DNA from: Isoetes taiwanensis | Lineage: Eukaryota; Streptophyta; Lycopodiopsida; Isoetales; Isoetaceae | Reading direction: 5' to 3' | NCBI GenBank assembly: GCA_021234155.1 | Contig: JAJEKV010000025.1 | Location: 11,118,128-11,182,127 of the forward strand | DNA length: 64,000 nucleotides | Shown: piece by piece, positions 11,429 through 24,880 of the stretch | How the letters are laid out: each line of letters starts with the position of its first letter | Position numbering within the stretch: the stretch's first letter is position 1 | Position numbers and translations under genes: made by a program | Notes under the pieces: model-generated | The model's database searches: none | Told to the model about the DNA's origin: nothing | Seen by the model: the letters and a program-made list of their open reading frames with translations, nothing else

Positions 11429-14400
11429 GTCTGTAATTGTATATTTTGGCATGGAGGAATAACTGTATACCATTTATACTTTAAATTTATCTCCATCTTT
11501 TGTCATGCCTTTATACTGATCAGCTTTTGTTCTGATTTAGGAGTAAATTAAATTTCGTAGTTTGATTTGGGGGTCAAAAAGGAATGCAATACCTTTACAT
11601 GCTCATTGGATTATCAGCAGCCTCGGCCTTTTCTATGTATGTCAGCTAATACCATGCCTGCATTGCTTAAGTTTCCACCAATGTGTAAGTGAACTTTTAG
11701 TATATATCAGCAAGCCAAAGTATTTTATGTTCATTTTACAAATGGAGTTACCCCTTTAAACTCCCTGGCGCCCCGATTTACTTATTGGTCTTAAGCGATA
11801 CATGTTATATAAACTTATAATGGCTTAAATATAAAATGATCATATAGAACTCCAAATGGAGGCAAGGTCCTCGTCAAGAGTCCAACTCTACCCTCGTAGG
11901 GCAAAACCCTTTAGTGGATGGATGGGCAGCCGGGATGGCCTCAAGATATTCAAACCTGAAGGTGGGAGATTCTGGCAGGAGGAACATGAACAGGGCTGCA
12001 ATTGACTCTGGATGGCATTTGTCACCGAGAGACATGCACGCACAAATGGAAGGAACAAAATTGCAGCGCATGGTAAAGCAAATCCTGTACTGCAGTTCTA
12101 ATTAACGTGCAAAATTTGCCCTTCCACTTGTTTAGACCAGGGCTTCTTCTTCTTGCTTAGAGTCTTTGAAGATTACGTTTTTGCCAGTTCTAGCAAAACC
12201 TCTGCTGCGTGTTTAGGGATGGTACCGGTGGTGCGCCGAATATACCTGCAGTGATATGTTGATGACTCTAAAAACCCTCGTTCCCGCTAAATGCACGCCG
12301 GCCATGTTTTGTGGATCAAGATGCCTCTGACCGTATCCGGCGCCCAATCATGGAATAAGAACATTAGGAAAGCTACAATTGCGCTATATATAGAAAAAAA
12401 GGTTTGATAAGCCAACCCTATACTAGGAGTGTATTTTGTGGATAATTTTATGCCTTTGTGAAAACTACAAGCTCCTGATGGCTGTGTGTGTTAGGTTGCT
12501 CCTGCTAGACTAGAATGGTGGATTTATTCCGCCGGGCCCTACTTTAGTTATCCTATCCTATCCAGCTTTCATGCGTTTCCTAGTCATGTGGATTCTCAAT
12601 GTCTAAGTACCATAACGCAATGGCAAGAGCCATGCTAAAAACTTGGATTAAGTTCGGGTCACGTAACTCCAAGGTCAACGGTAGTCAAATTAGGGAGCTA
12701 AATTTTTCCTAGATCTTTTTGTGTTTATGGATTGTCTCCGTGAATCTAAACTCCTTTGTGGTCGCAGACTGAAGTATTTAGTTTTAGGTTCATTTCAAGT
12801 GTTACCTGTGCCCTCAAAGGTAGTAACCCATTCTATAGCTCAAGCCTAGTTCCTGCTGAAATGCCATAGCTCCCACGGCTAGTTTTTGAGCCCCAGATAG
12901 ATAAGGCCTTTTCCCATCCCGCAGTTGCCAGCTTTTGACCTGTAGGAGAATTTAACGCCTTTTCAAAGGTGAGTATTTTTTGGTCTTCACTCTAGGTTTC
13001 AATCTAATTCCTTATGCGTGAATCATGGCAGCGAGCCGCTTTCATGATTCCAATAAGATAGAAAATGAAGTTGTTACTTCCTCGCTTTTAAAAATCTTGT
13101 TCCGTTTGATTCTTTCGTTTCAATGATAAAGAAAACCAAAATAGCATTATGTCTATTTTCCGGCGTATCAAATGCCTATGAAAGTGGTACGTGAATTCAG
13201 CCATTGGTCATTTTTTTGGTAATGTGGTTATGTAGCACATGGAGCCTAAGTCTAACCACTCGAAGCTAGGTGGATCATTAAAGCCTGACTCCAAATTTTA
13301 AGTGAATATGAACGACCTGTTTTATTTGTGCAAAGTAAGTATATTCAATTGCATGTGTGCATATGAAGAGTGCAAATACTCCATGTCTAATTTGCTTGTT
13401 TTGAGTATTGACTAAGGCTTGTCAAAGCTAATCTGTGTAAAGTAAATGTGTTGGTCGTCGATAGTGTAGTTCACTTTTACTTTACGCAGAGCTTTTTGTC
13501 TATCCTGGATAACTGTTAAATTTCACATTAGACAAATTTTCAGATGTCAGGGAGGCCATGAAATGTAATAAGTCCTATGGTAAAGTAAGCTTTATGCGAT
13601 GTGTGAAATGATAAAGTAAATGTGTGTGAGGCCAGTATGTTGTAAACTTCAGTTCCTATAAAATCGCTTATCCAAAATGACCCATGACTCTATATGTATA
13701 ATCCATCACCATTAAAAGATCATACTACTCAAATGTTTGTATATCAAGCTTATCAAGGATTTCAGCTTTCACTCAGATAGTCGACATGAAAGACCAATAA
13801 AGTTGCAAAATGGAATGATCTTTGACCGCTTTTTCATGCATCCCTATTTAATGAAGTTATATGCATTCCCGCCTAGGATTTCTTTATCAGATTTCATGTA
13901 GCTACGACCCTAAAGAGTGGAATCTAAATAGTCAAGGACCAATGTTGGTAAAGGATATGATTTCTAGCGCATTTTGGTTCATTATGTCCTCATTGCCTCC
14001 TCAGTACGATCTGCTAATAAATTTCATATATCCAAACATCGCTGGAAATAGATTACCCAGAATAATTTTAAGTATAAATTCAGATACTTTTTCTAGGTGG
14101 CACACTATATAAAAGCTTCAAATATTCTCGCCATGCTTTTACGCATTTTTCTTAGTGCTTTTACGTTTTAATATTTATCTGCGTTCTGAGTTGTCCTCTC
14201 GGCCATTGTTTACGCGTTGGAACCCGCCCCTTATATTAATCCTTCACACGTTATGTCCACATCGCGTGCTGTTGGCAAAATGAAAATTATGCACTCTTTT
14301 TTACGTAATATGTGCAGTATTGTGAATTGTGGAGCTTCACGCATAATTTTGAAATCACAAAGTGAGCACCTCAATGTGTGGTTTAGTGCAATCCCGAATA

Positions 14401-17400
14401 ATACTAGCTGCATGGGAAGTACGCCAAATTGCGCCATTCCGAAACAAAATTGCTGTTTGTCTCAGCAAAGGTCCGCCAAAGCAGTGCCAATATCCGGTGG
14501 AAACTGCTAGCTGGTTTTGCATTTTGGTAATATTCTATACCCCTGCTGCCATAAACGCTGAGGGTCAGCCTTGGTGCTTTTCCGCCATTTATGTTTGGGA
14601 TCACTTGCTCATGCCGCCTTCTTATAGTGTAGGAAATCTATAAATATTCATCTAAGGCTGTGGGTAGACAGTTTAAACAGCGAACAATATTCGACTATCT
14701 TCTTGGTGCAAAACTTTAACCTAAAAGGAAATAGGTTTGCAAAATTTTAAATCTTTGTAAAATGAACTGCGGTCAAGCACAAAATTGATTCCATGAGAAA
14801 CTGCGACACTTCAAAGTATGCAAGAAAACGGGCTAAAAGTGTTACCAAGATGTGAAGGTAATGATTTAGAATACGTTGCTCTAGGGCCTGCTATGCTCTA
14901 ATGAGGTCAGATATTTTGCAAACTCGCCTGCACAAATGGATGTTTATCCTCGTACTGTGGTATTCAAATTTCGTGCATGAATCCTTAGTTGTCGACATCC
15001 TGGCGGACAAACTCGCGAGCATTGCTGTTGTTAAAAACCCCGCTTTAACCATAGAGGCTCTGAAACCCCTACGCTTTCTAAACGCCGTAAACCATCGGTT
15101 ATCAAAAATAAAAAAAACGGCCTAATGCCTCAATGATTTCATTTAGATTTTCAGTCTAGGCAAACAAGATTTCCGGAAACTATGAGCGTAAATGTGATGT
15201 ATTGTGAAACATGAAATGCAGAACTAGTGGTTTTGGTTTTTGCTCAGTCGAAAGAAAAGTGTTTTTACCGGCACTATGCAAAACCGTGAAAACAGCTTCT
15301 TTGCGCCGAACTAAAACCAGCCACCGGCAAATCTTTTCCATTCTTCTTTATAACTAAATTTTGATTTCATCTTTTTTCTATATTGTTTCCAAGATTCAAC
15401 GCTTATAAGTGATAAATAGAAGTGAAATGAAACCAAACCGCCCAGCAGTATATAGTCGTCAAAATAATTCTTTTTTACCTATTCATTTTCTGGCCCACCT
15501 CGAAGTATGATAATAAGCTAAACTCTTTGTTAGCGTTATGGCTGCTATGTTTAATTTATTCTGCGATTTTAAAACCAAAATAAAACTTAAAAATCAAAAG
15601 TCCGCCGCTACCCGTATGGTGGCGTGCGCGCATTTTACCAGTATTTTGGAGCGGCTTCATTGACCACAATTTCATCAACGCCACCTCCTGAGTTTTTGGG
15701 CTTTGGGTGGGGGCAAACCTGTTTATGGGTTTTGGGCGTATCAGCAGGCGTTGAATATACCGTAGGAGAGTAATCGAGCACCGCCAAACCGGTTCCTCAA
15801 ACCGCGCTACCGTTCGGATCGCGATGCTTCGAAACTGGTTAATCGGGTAAGGTAGACACGGAAGCCCAATTTGATGCACGGCGCAGGTATACCGGGCCTG
15901 TGCTTACGTGGTCCATAAATGCGGTGGAAAGTATGACATCACTCACAATAGCTTGCGGGCCCAAGTGATCAAACAGCCCCAATCCTCGCTAAGTTTACGC
16001 GTAGTATCACGCCGTTTTCAAAAGACCTCGTCAATAACAATCAATTAAGTGGTATTATTCCCATCTCCCCGCTTCTGCTAATTTAGTAGCTCTTATTAGC
16101 TTGAAGCTAATGGCAAATAACAATCTACCCGGTCCAATACACGGGCAGAGATTGCCTGTTACTACTCTCAGCTTCCTGTTATATTGTGGTATGGATGTTG
16201 CTTGCATTTGCTATGAAGTGGCATTAAATCACCCTGTACCAAAATTTGTATTTCTATTCTCTCGCCCATTACACTTGTCCTTCTCATTTCTGATCCTTAT
16301 TCCAAGATGCAGCACCAGCATTTCTTTCAGCCAATTCTCATAAAGTCATGGTATCAAGTATCTCATTGTTTCAGCGCAGTACCTTAATTACTGTGAAACA
16401 TGACTTGGAAGTATGATTTAAGTTATTTCACCCTCCGCCATGGAGGGAAAATCCCGCGGCGCAAAGACCTTGTTTTTATTGGGCCCCCAAAGTTCTATCT
16501 TCCTCGACTTTCCCATTCCTTTCTTATATATTTTTCTGTATTTAGGATTTTTTTTCTGGGATTTGCCTATTATAAGTAAACCTTTCAGCGGGCAAAAGTG
16601 ACATTATCATGTAATATCTAAACTACTACTTGATTTTACATGTGGTGTATTTTATTATCAAGTATATACTCTCAAATGTCAAAATATCGGCGAAACGTCT
16701 TTAGTAATCAAAATGCATTCGGCCAAAGTTGCTAAGGGAGCCTAACGACATATTTAGTTTAGAGCACGAATGATGTTTCTCGAGGTGTAAATATAATTCC
16801 GCTATTATTCCCAAGTTTAAAACGGGTTTCAAATGGTTTAGTATGTATTTTGGCTAATATATAAAATTTTAATTTTACAAAATCTGACGTGTTAAGGCTT
16901 TATTGTCTCGATTTATACCTAATTCAAAGCAAGAAATTGATTCTACCTAAAATCTATACCAATATCTACCACCATGTGTTCTTTGGGTTAAAACATAATT
17001 TTTAATGTCGAAACTCTTTAGCCTGCAAGTATTTTTGTTAGAGTTTACGATTCTAGTCAGTCTAATCACGGTTACATATCCATTTATGGAAAAAGTATTG
17101 GCCGAAATCAAACTGGGAATTGAATGACTTATAAATAAATGCCATTTCTTCTTTAGACCACGTGGTTGTCCTTGTTCTAGTTAAACCCATGCTTATGAAG
17201 CCTCGTAGAAGCTTCTAAGTTTGGTAGCGTCTTTGTTGTGATTTGTCTAAATGGATTTCGTATTTTCGTGTTTTGATATGGTATCTGCTGGTTTACGCTG
17301 TATATACAAAACAATGAATCCATATTTCACCCCTCATCACTTCATTCCATTTGGTTTGTGTTTACTAATCTCAAAGATCAATTAATCATTTTTTATAGAT

Positions 17401-18749
17401 ATTCCATGATGTCATGATGTTTCTTGTAATTATCCCTCTCCAACTTCTAGCAGTTGAAGTCTTTTAGAGTACTTAGTCATGTGGTGGTCTTATTAGCCAC
17501 CAAGTCAGTTGTTCATGAATAATTGAGGATCGATGCAGACGATAGTATTTCATTCCGTATTTTCATGAAAAGAACCTCCACTTAGGTTAAGAAACATGCA
17601 AATTTATCCAAAACAGAGTTTACGTATTATCTAGAAAAAGACTGGATGTTATTTCGCCTCAGATTTATTCATTTTTAATAGAAGTAATACATTATAGAAT
17701 AAAAGATAGTTTAGGTGGGGTAGAAGGAGCAAAGGAAGCTGGAATAAGTTTCCACGAAAGAAAGTAAGAAATGCCTATGAGAAACTGTGAAGACTGTGAA
17801 TCCAATGGCTCAGGTTAACCACGCAATGCCCGCCTCCCCAAGAAGAAAACCGGCCTGATCCTGACCAATTCCATTCACGAATGGATCAGCAAAATGCTAC
17901 AGCGAGTAATTCAACCCCAAAACTAGATTTGAATGCTAAACTAAAATGGATACCAAAATTTAGGAAGAAACTTTTTCAGCATGGACCGTACAATAATGGA
18001 ATGGATACAGCGAAATCATTTCATGAAGCTAGTGGAATGCCTGCACAAAAATAAACCCAGCCCAAAACTATATCCAATCAATCCATATATGACAGATAGA
18101 TGCTCACCTCCCGAATATCAATCATGTTCTGACTTCACCTGAGAAAATAGAGGACTTATTCTGCAGCTTAGATATGTTGGTCTCCCTGATCAAATGTGAT
18201 GCATTAAATCCTGCAAACCAAAATGCGAAGGCGACTCAAAATTTTGCCAATGGAGTAAACCAAAAATTAAATTCCAATGAGTTTCTTGGACCACTTAGCT
18301 CGGTATTGATTGCATGTAGCAATAGCAAGTCTGAGTATTGTTTTAAATAGTGTATTAAGATGTGCTTATTATGGAATCCTATCTCCGACTTTTTTGCGTA
18401 TATACCCCAGCATGAAAATTTTATACTATTATCAATCTATTTCAAATATACAAAATTTATAAAACCTAAGTAAATCATGGTACTGAGCGCATTTTGGCAT
18501 GGTTTTAACATAATTTGAGTACTAGGAAAGGTACTATTTAAATTGTGAACAGAGTTAGTGCCTCCACCGCTTTCATCTTAAACTACACAACCAAGGTGGT
18601 AAACAAAGTTATTTGCCCAATCTTAAGAGGGTCAAGTTTCAATGGTAAACAATGGGTCATTGGGAAGAGTGGCTTTCCTATTACCAATTTGTATGAGGCT
18701 AACACCTAATGAATCTAATATAGCATAACTTTCTGTGGGGGTCTATGGT
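11429..18749. other. Intergenic DNA, no gene recognised
   Basis: A long stretch with many short frames and no credible gene. Local points: a GC-rich open pair of overlapping frames at 11,874-12,105 (both strands, no family recognised), a 57-bp inverted repeat near 13,433, and a perfect small hairpin CCATTC-AC-GAATGG at about 17,871-17,884. Faint Copia-like peptides near 13,950 and 15,000 are too short to call. Confidence 0.5.
13433..13489. repeat. 18-bp inverted repeat with 21-bp spacer
   Basis: CTGTGTAAAGTAAATGTG (13,433-13,450) pairs with CACTTTTACTTTACGCAG (13,472-13,489) with two mismatches. The core GTAAAGTAA recurs nearby: GCAAAGTAAG about 13,329, GGTAAAGTAAG about 13,578 and ATAAAGTAAATGTG about 13,611. 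The arms could be the end of a foldback element. No target duplication was recognised. Confidence 0.6.
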
Positions 18750-19560
18750 CACTGTGGGTTTACCTTCCTAAGTGTGTGGAGACGCTCTAAATGCTAATGA
18801 TTTCCAAGCATATATAACGATCTCTAGACTGTTTCAGTTCGTGACTGGATGTCGCCTTTGAAATAAATCATCTAAGTTATGCCAACCACCATGTTGATTG
18901 GGTATGTGGGTTAGAGGTGATCCATGAAGCGATACTTTTTAAGAAAGATCTTAAGTTGGTACCCCATTTCCATGGACCAGTCAAGTTACTAGCGGCTACG
19001 AGAATGCTATAAATTCAGATTGTTCATGGTAAGAAAATCCACATGTAGTAATGTGCTATTCCTAAAGGCTGGTGGTAAAAGAGTTACCTAAACTTGCTTA
19101 AGTGAGCCGAATTACTGATGATTCTAAGTTCTAGAGCCAAAACAATTTTATGGATACATCCAATTAGTGTCTGACAATATTTTAAAAGTTTGCTCTAGCC
19201 AAACTTTGGTGATGCTTCCATGGTACGTAAGCAAGAAGTTTTGTGTGTTTATCCTGACATAAAGATCTAAAAGTGTTGGTAGCCAAGGGACAAGCAAAGA
19301 TGTCCTAGGGACCTACTAGCCTAATCTTGCTAAAAAGCCAAGCAAGCACTATGCCCTCATGGCTAAAGGTATTTAACACTTTTGCCAGAGGATTGGCCGC
19401 AGCGTCAGAGGAGGGAATACATATGCCAAGATGTGCGCAAAGGCCTTAAATTTTTAGCTATGTGTTCTTGGACCTTTGAAGGTGTTGAATAGAAATAGAA
19501 TAGAATAGATTTTAGCTCCGGTTGGGTGGTGAGATATATGCCACCATATTCAAGTATTAG
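18750..19560 (+). repeat. 5' LTR of the old Gypsy element
   Basis: Aligns by eye to 22,400-23,290. Shared landmarks in order are CTAAGTGTGTGGAG, AAGAAAGAT...TTAAG, TTCCATGGAC, GAGAATGCTAT, GGTAAAAGAGTTACC, AAGATGTCCTAGGGAC, GTCAGAGGAGGGAA, AAGATGTG and GGTTGGGTGGTGAGATA. The ends are blurred by divergence and are given approximately. Confidence 0.6.
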
Positions 19561-22399
19561 TGGTACTTTTAGCATTAGGGTTTCTATGGGCTAACGTTTT
19601 TTCTCCCATCTTCAAAGTTTCGTGTTTCAAATGCTGTGTTCCAATAGAGGAATTTGCGCGCCACGCGCAGAACCCGCCAAGGGATGCGCTGTTTCTGCAG
19701 GGTTTGGCGGACAAGACTTGTGCCTGCGCCCAGTATGCGTTTCAGGGGCCAGGCCATGCCTAGCCGCCTCGCCCAAGCATAGAGATGGCGGATGTAAGGT
19801 CAGTGACGTTTTTGACTTTAAGTTCTTGTTTCATGGCCCTGGGTTCTACGGACCTGAAGTGGAAATATGTTTATGATGTATTGGGCCAATCTGTTGAATT
19901 TTATGATCTTGATGTTGATAGCTACTTGGTTAGGTCGCCTAGCCACATTAATTTCTACGTAATGTAAATTTCATGTATGGAAAAGACAGCTAAGGTACGT
20001 TACTTTAGTGCAAATCTTTATTAAGCTAAGGAGTACAAGGGTTAGCACGTTTATGTGTCTATTAAGGATCAAGCGCCGGTTGTGGTGCTTTATACCATTA
20101 GTACGGCGGTTTAGAGGTACAACCTAAAGGTCCATGCTTAATGGGACATGTTAGCTGGAAAACATGGTGTTGGCTATCTACTAGGAAACGGATTCCAACC
20201 TTAGTTTGATTTCAGTTTGCTAGCACCCTTGTTAGCCTTGATTAGTGGAGCAACAACTTTAAAGTTAAGCACCCATCTTACTCTCAAATCCAATTCCTAA
20301 TAGTTCTACGCCTAAATTTTGCAAGGAAACTGTTTGGTGTATTTGATGTTTTGCATCCAAGTCTAAGTAAAAATCTCCCCATTAAAACAGCCAAATTATT
20401 ATTTTTTACATTATTATGATATCTTTTCAAATGAAATTCCACAAACTTTGTCACCATAATGTTCTTAGTGACCATAGGATTTGATTCTCCGGAGCAAAAC
20501 CTCCTATTCTTATTCTGAGAAATTTAAGGCTACTGCTGGGATTTAGCACCCTCGTGAGTTACTTCCGTTTACTTTGACCCACCATAGTTCTTTTCACCTT
20601 TTGGTGCTCTCTGCCCGTTGGTTACAAAAAGATACCTTTGATGCATGTTTAAGTGATATAGCTTTTGAATGTGCTTATCAGGCTTCGCGCCTGCGCGTAT
20701 GATTTGTTTGATCAACTCCAAGGTGCCATACCGGAAGCCATCTTGATCTAAGTCAGTATTGTAACTTAAGATTGCACTTCAGATGTTCTACACCGCGCCT
20801 CGACAAATCTTTCGACATTATGGTCTTAGCTTACTGACGACTCACAACAAAGCCACTATAATGAATGGGGCGGTATTTTAAAGATGTCCGCCATTAGGCA
20901 ATGCTTTGATGATATGGCTAGTTTGTGGTAAATAACGCATTATTTACGGCAGAGGGTCACGCTATGGAGTATAAAGAAAGTTTTCCTAAACCGTACTGAA
21001 TATTTGGATCATATTGTCAAGCGGAGGATTCATGGATCCAGCAGATAAGGCAATTAGATTACGCATCTACCAGCTGCTAGATATGTTCTTTTTAGCTGAG
21101 CTTTTGATATGAGAAGTCGGTGGCTAAATTTTGCTCATTAACTGAAGATTTCATATTTTGTTGTTATGGAGAAGATGTTCTCTTCATAAATGTGAAATCT
21201 AAGGAATCTAATGCTTTGCTTTCCAAGTTTAAAGATTTTTTCGTTAATAATTTATGTCGAAGGCTTCAGTTCACCCCATTTATGTATTGATGTAAGTGGT
21301 ATGGTTTAAAGTGGGCTTTTGATGCAGACGAATCACCATTGCTTTATGGTGAGTTTGTTTTTACACTTTTTAAAGTCGATATAATGTTATGATAAAGGAA
21401 TTTGCCATTCAGTTGAAAAGGCCACTCTATCTTAGAGGCGGCGTCTGTATTCTTGAAAAGCGATTAGGTTATTATTGGTAGGGGAAAGCGTACCGAAAGG
21501 CCGTTTTATGGGCAATATGATTTGCCACCATCATCCCGTAAAAGCAGGAACGTCAGGCGATGCTTTGCTGGCATGCAGCTGTTCTTCTTCATAGCACAAT
21601 CCTCTACCATTGAGGAAACAGAATACCGGTATGCCACCCACCATGATTATAAGTATATCGCTGGTTGACTCCAAAGCGGCAACATATGGATAAGTGATGA
21701 TAAGATCGGCATTGCCTTATGCAGCAGGGCGTCCAAAGCTGCGCGCAATTGTTCGGCTTTGCATCACTTTATTCTTAGATGTCCATGGATGTAATCACCA
21801 CGGGCCATCGTGGCATAGCTACCTTTAAAAGCTGAACTATACTGGTTTGGCTCACTACAGGTGAGTATGTTCCGGCCGCAGACTTTCACAGCCACTTGCC
21901 AACGGATAAAGTGGTGCAACAAGAAACCGGTTGTGTTCCTTCATTCGCCGCTTATTCCAAGTTGGGGCGGGAGTAAACGCCGTGATCGTATTTATTGGTT
22001 CCTTCCAAGTTCGCGAAATATTGCCATTTGATGGCGGCTGACGTTTCACCGTCATGCAACATAATTTGTTCTCGGTTCATAAGGCGTTTGAGAAAAGGGC
22101 ACGCTTTATCGCAGATATTGGGGCGGTTCAGCATTGCCAGGGATCCACCGCGAGGCGCCGCGAAATTCAGAAGGATATCATGCGCCAGTCATGCAGTTGC
22201 CCTCCACCGCCACCCGTGAAACTAATCATGGACAATCTCCAGGTAGTGTTAAAGCGGTTGCCCCATCTAAGCAAGTTAATTGCCCAATAAAGTTATCGGC
22301 GCCATTTGTAGAGTATTTCCGTTTATTGTTGAATTGTGTATAATGAACAATTTACCACCTACCTATAAAGATGGACTTTCAAAGTGGCTCAAGTACAAA

Positions 22400-23290
22400 T
22401 GCATTTTGGTTTCACTTTTTGAGTGTGTGAGTATGTTCCCAACCGGCTGACCGAAGGTTATTGTTACAAGTGACCTCAAATTTGGTTTCAGCTCTATATT
22501 CAGACATGCTGGTATGCCATGAATCACCCAGCAACCAAATAGTTTTGCGAAGGAGATTAGTACTTAAGAGGATCTTACTAGCGTACTTGAAGAAAGATAC
22601 GTTAAGAGCGATCTGTTAAGTACCACGCTTCCATGGACTATTTGCTAAGAAGTGGACAATGAGAATCGCATATCACCTAAGATTTGCTGGAAAATGTGTA
22701 TGATGTAGTGGAATGCGTCGTCTTGAAGTGCTGTATCATGGCAAAGAGTTACCCTAACCTGCGGTTGCCTGAGCCCAAAATTGATTGACATCTCAAGTTC
22801 TGTAAAGTTCGAATACCTTTATATGATAAATCACTAGTAGTTCAAGACAAATTGCTTAAAAGTCGTCACAAACATTGGAGTGACGTGCTTCTATGGGTAT
22901 GCAGGAAAAGTTTGGGAAGCTATCCCATATTTTGGGAATAAAGATAAAAAGTATGTACAGGAAGTTTTAGGATAAGAAGATGTCCAAGGACAAAGCCACT
23001 TAGCCGCCCAAAGGAGCTAAGTACATCTATGTTTGATCAAGTAGCGTATTTAAATATTCTTGCACAGGACAACAATGTCAGAGGGGAGGAGAACAGAGAG
23101 GTGCTAAGATGTGGCAAAGGCCTAGCCTTTAAATATGGGCTTTGAACCCTTAAATGGGTTCAGGGCGGAAGGTTTCGTCCGAAAAGGAGGACCAAAGTGG
23201 ACGGTACAGGAAGGCCTTGAAGATTGAGGCGTTCGTTTTGAATGAGAGCTCATGGTTGGGTGGTGAGATAGCATTCTACGCCAAGATCTA
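22400..23290 (+). repeat. 3' LTR of the old Gypsy element
   Basis: Partner of 18,750-19,560. It keeps AAGAAAGATACGTTAAG, TTCCATGGAC, GCAAAGAGTTACC, AAGATGTCCAAGGAC, GTCAGAGGGGAGGA, CTAAGATGTGGCAAAGGCC and GGTTGGGTGGTGAGATA in the same order. The TTTAAATATGGGC run near 23,129-23,141 could be the LTR core promoter region. Boundaries approximate. Confidence 0.6.
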
Positions 23291-24329
23291 TATTAATAAC
23301 CACATGTTTTTTTGGCGTGAAACTCGCGGGCCGGATTTGGCAACACTTTGGTGCGTGAGGCATGTGGATTCTTTGCAACAAGGAAAGTTTGAAACCTCAA
23401 AGGATTTTCTGCGTGGAAGGATGCGTGGATTCACGCTTGACCTGGCCGATTGGAGAGCTGGTGCTTAAATAATGTTTCTTTGAATGGAAAATTTGGTTTG
23501 CCAGCCATGTCGTACCTGGAAATTTTGGGTAGCTCCTGAAAGTTTCGTTCCTCATGTTTTCTGTGCCTTTATAAAGTGGAGATTGAAGGCTAAGTTCACA
23601 CTTTGATGATTGTTCTTTCCGGAAAATATAAATTTTGGATTTTAGGCACAAAATGAATCTTAATTTCCGAAATATTTAAAATGCTAGAATTAATCTTTGT
23701 AAATTAGTTTGGAAGTTTTTATGGGAGATGAAGGTGTGGAATGTTCCAGATGTGCTTCGCGTTGACACCTGAAATTAATTCTACTTTTTACGTCACTTTG
23801 AATGTATGATCCAGCATTGGATGTTTTCTATGAGGTGAAGAACTCGAAGTTACGTATGAGCCTATTAGATTCCATTACTTATGAAATTTAAATTCTCACG
23901 TGATTTCGCCTTCATGTTCACCACCCTCGTTCTACTTGCCCTCTTCTGAGTAATGTACCTTCAAGCCCTCCAAGAGGGAGCCACCAAATTTGCCTCTAAA
24001 TTGTCCTTCTATAATCATGAATGTTCATTTTAAATGATGAGAACTCATTTCCATGGAACTAAAAGGTCACAAATAAAAACCAATGCTCAAAAGTTCAAAA
24101 TACCCAGATGGATTCTTTGCAAAATGGAACCGGGAATTCCATCGCCCTTAATGGCCAGCGAATAGCGCGAGAAGCACATCATGTTAGCGAATGGCGTGGG
24201 TAAACAACCGGATGTTTGGGTATAGTGTAGCGCGTGCAATTCTTCATCGGCGATGCTAGCTCTGCTTTGCAATCACGCCGACCAATATAGGTATTTGCCT
24301 CAAAAGATGTAGAGATCTTTCTAAGTCAC

Positions 24330-24880
24330 AGCTTTGCCCTTCCCCGCCATTTCATGTAAGCTTCCTGGGCTCATTTTATATCCTTTCTGGCCATTTGAAA
24401 GGAAACCGGAAGTCGCACCTTTTTCTGACCTGGTGTGTCACCACTTCTGCATGTGCCTTCCCCATTCCCCAACTATTCGACACCGCGATTTTAGTATATT
24501 CGGCCCATAGCATACCCCTTGTTCTTGCCATTAACGCCTTTATATGCTGAATTACCATTTCAAGCCGTAATTAGCGCAAAATGACCTGAATAGTGCGCAT
24601 TCTATCTTATAAAACGCAGAGAGCTCTTTCTGCTACTCGCTGCCCTTCCCCGCTGGCTGGCTTCCTTTTATGCGCCCTACCCGGCCTTGAGAACTTCTGC
24701 TCCGCATTTAGGCGCAAAACCGGCGCGGCGACTTTTTGACTCATTCGTCGTTTCCTCTCACCTGTAATATGCTCCGACCTTCCAACTATTCCTATCTACC
24801 GCGAATTTATAGTTCATAGCATATTCCTTGTTCACCCTAAAAGCATTGAGTTGGTGGCGCAGTAAGGCAGGCACCAGGGA
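24330..24880 (+). repeat. Diverged tandem duplication, unit ~310 bp
   Basis: The series GCCCTTCCCCGC, AACCGG..GTCGCACCTTTTTCTGAC, CCAACTATTC, ACCGCGATTTTAGT, CATAGCATACCCCTTGTTC begins at about 24,336. It recurs as GCCCTTCCCCGC, AACCGGCGCGGCGACTTTTTGAC, CCAACTATTC, ACCGCGAATTTATAG, CATAGCATATTCCTTGTTC from about 24,643. The two units abut and differ at roughly a third of positions. No third unit is evident. Confidence 0.65.

Larger units (their letters stand above)
18750..23290 (+). mobile_element. Very old, broken Ty3/Gypsy LTR element
   Basis: Two diverged direct repeats (about 18,750-19,560 and 22,400-23,290) flank about 2.8 kb. The inner part near 20,940-21,090 reads like the end of a Gypsy reverse transcriptase: an L..KK.F...EYL.HIV block (family EYLGHIV) followed in a neighbouring frame by GGFMDPADKAI (family G..MDPAK..AI). 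About 260 bp on, near 21,290, an RNase H-like start (DVSG ... GLLMQ, family DASG.G.GAVLMQ) lies at the expected distance. The element is a fossil with many breaks, and much of the internal region is missing or unreadable. LTR identity looks near two thirds by eye, so it is far older than the Copia element at 49.9 kb. The clade is not assignable with confidence. Confidence 0.6.

Noticed and set aside
11874-12105. Overlapping open frames on both strands, GC-richer
   Set aside because: Neither reading shows a known domain; double-strand openness is common in such composition.
13861-15120. Copia-like peptides (MSSLPPQYDLL near 13,990; ASIAVVKNPAL near 15,020)
   Set aside because: Each resembles gag or RNase H over about a dozen residues only, with nothing between and no LTRs; too weak to call.
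19488-19515. (AATAG)n run taken as a minus-strand LINE tail
   Set aside because: The flanks align on both sides with the partner LTR at 23.2 kb, so it is a simple-repeat expansion inside the old LTR.
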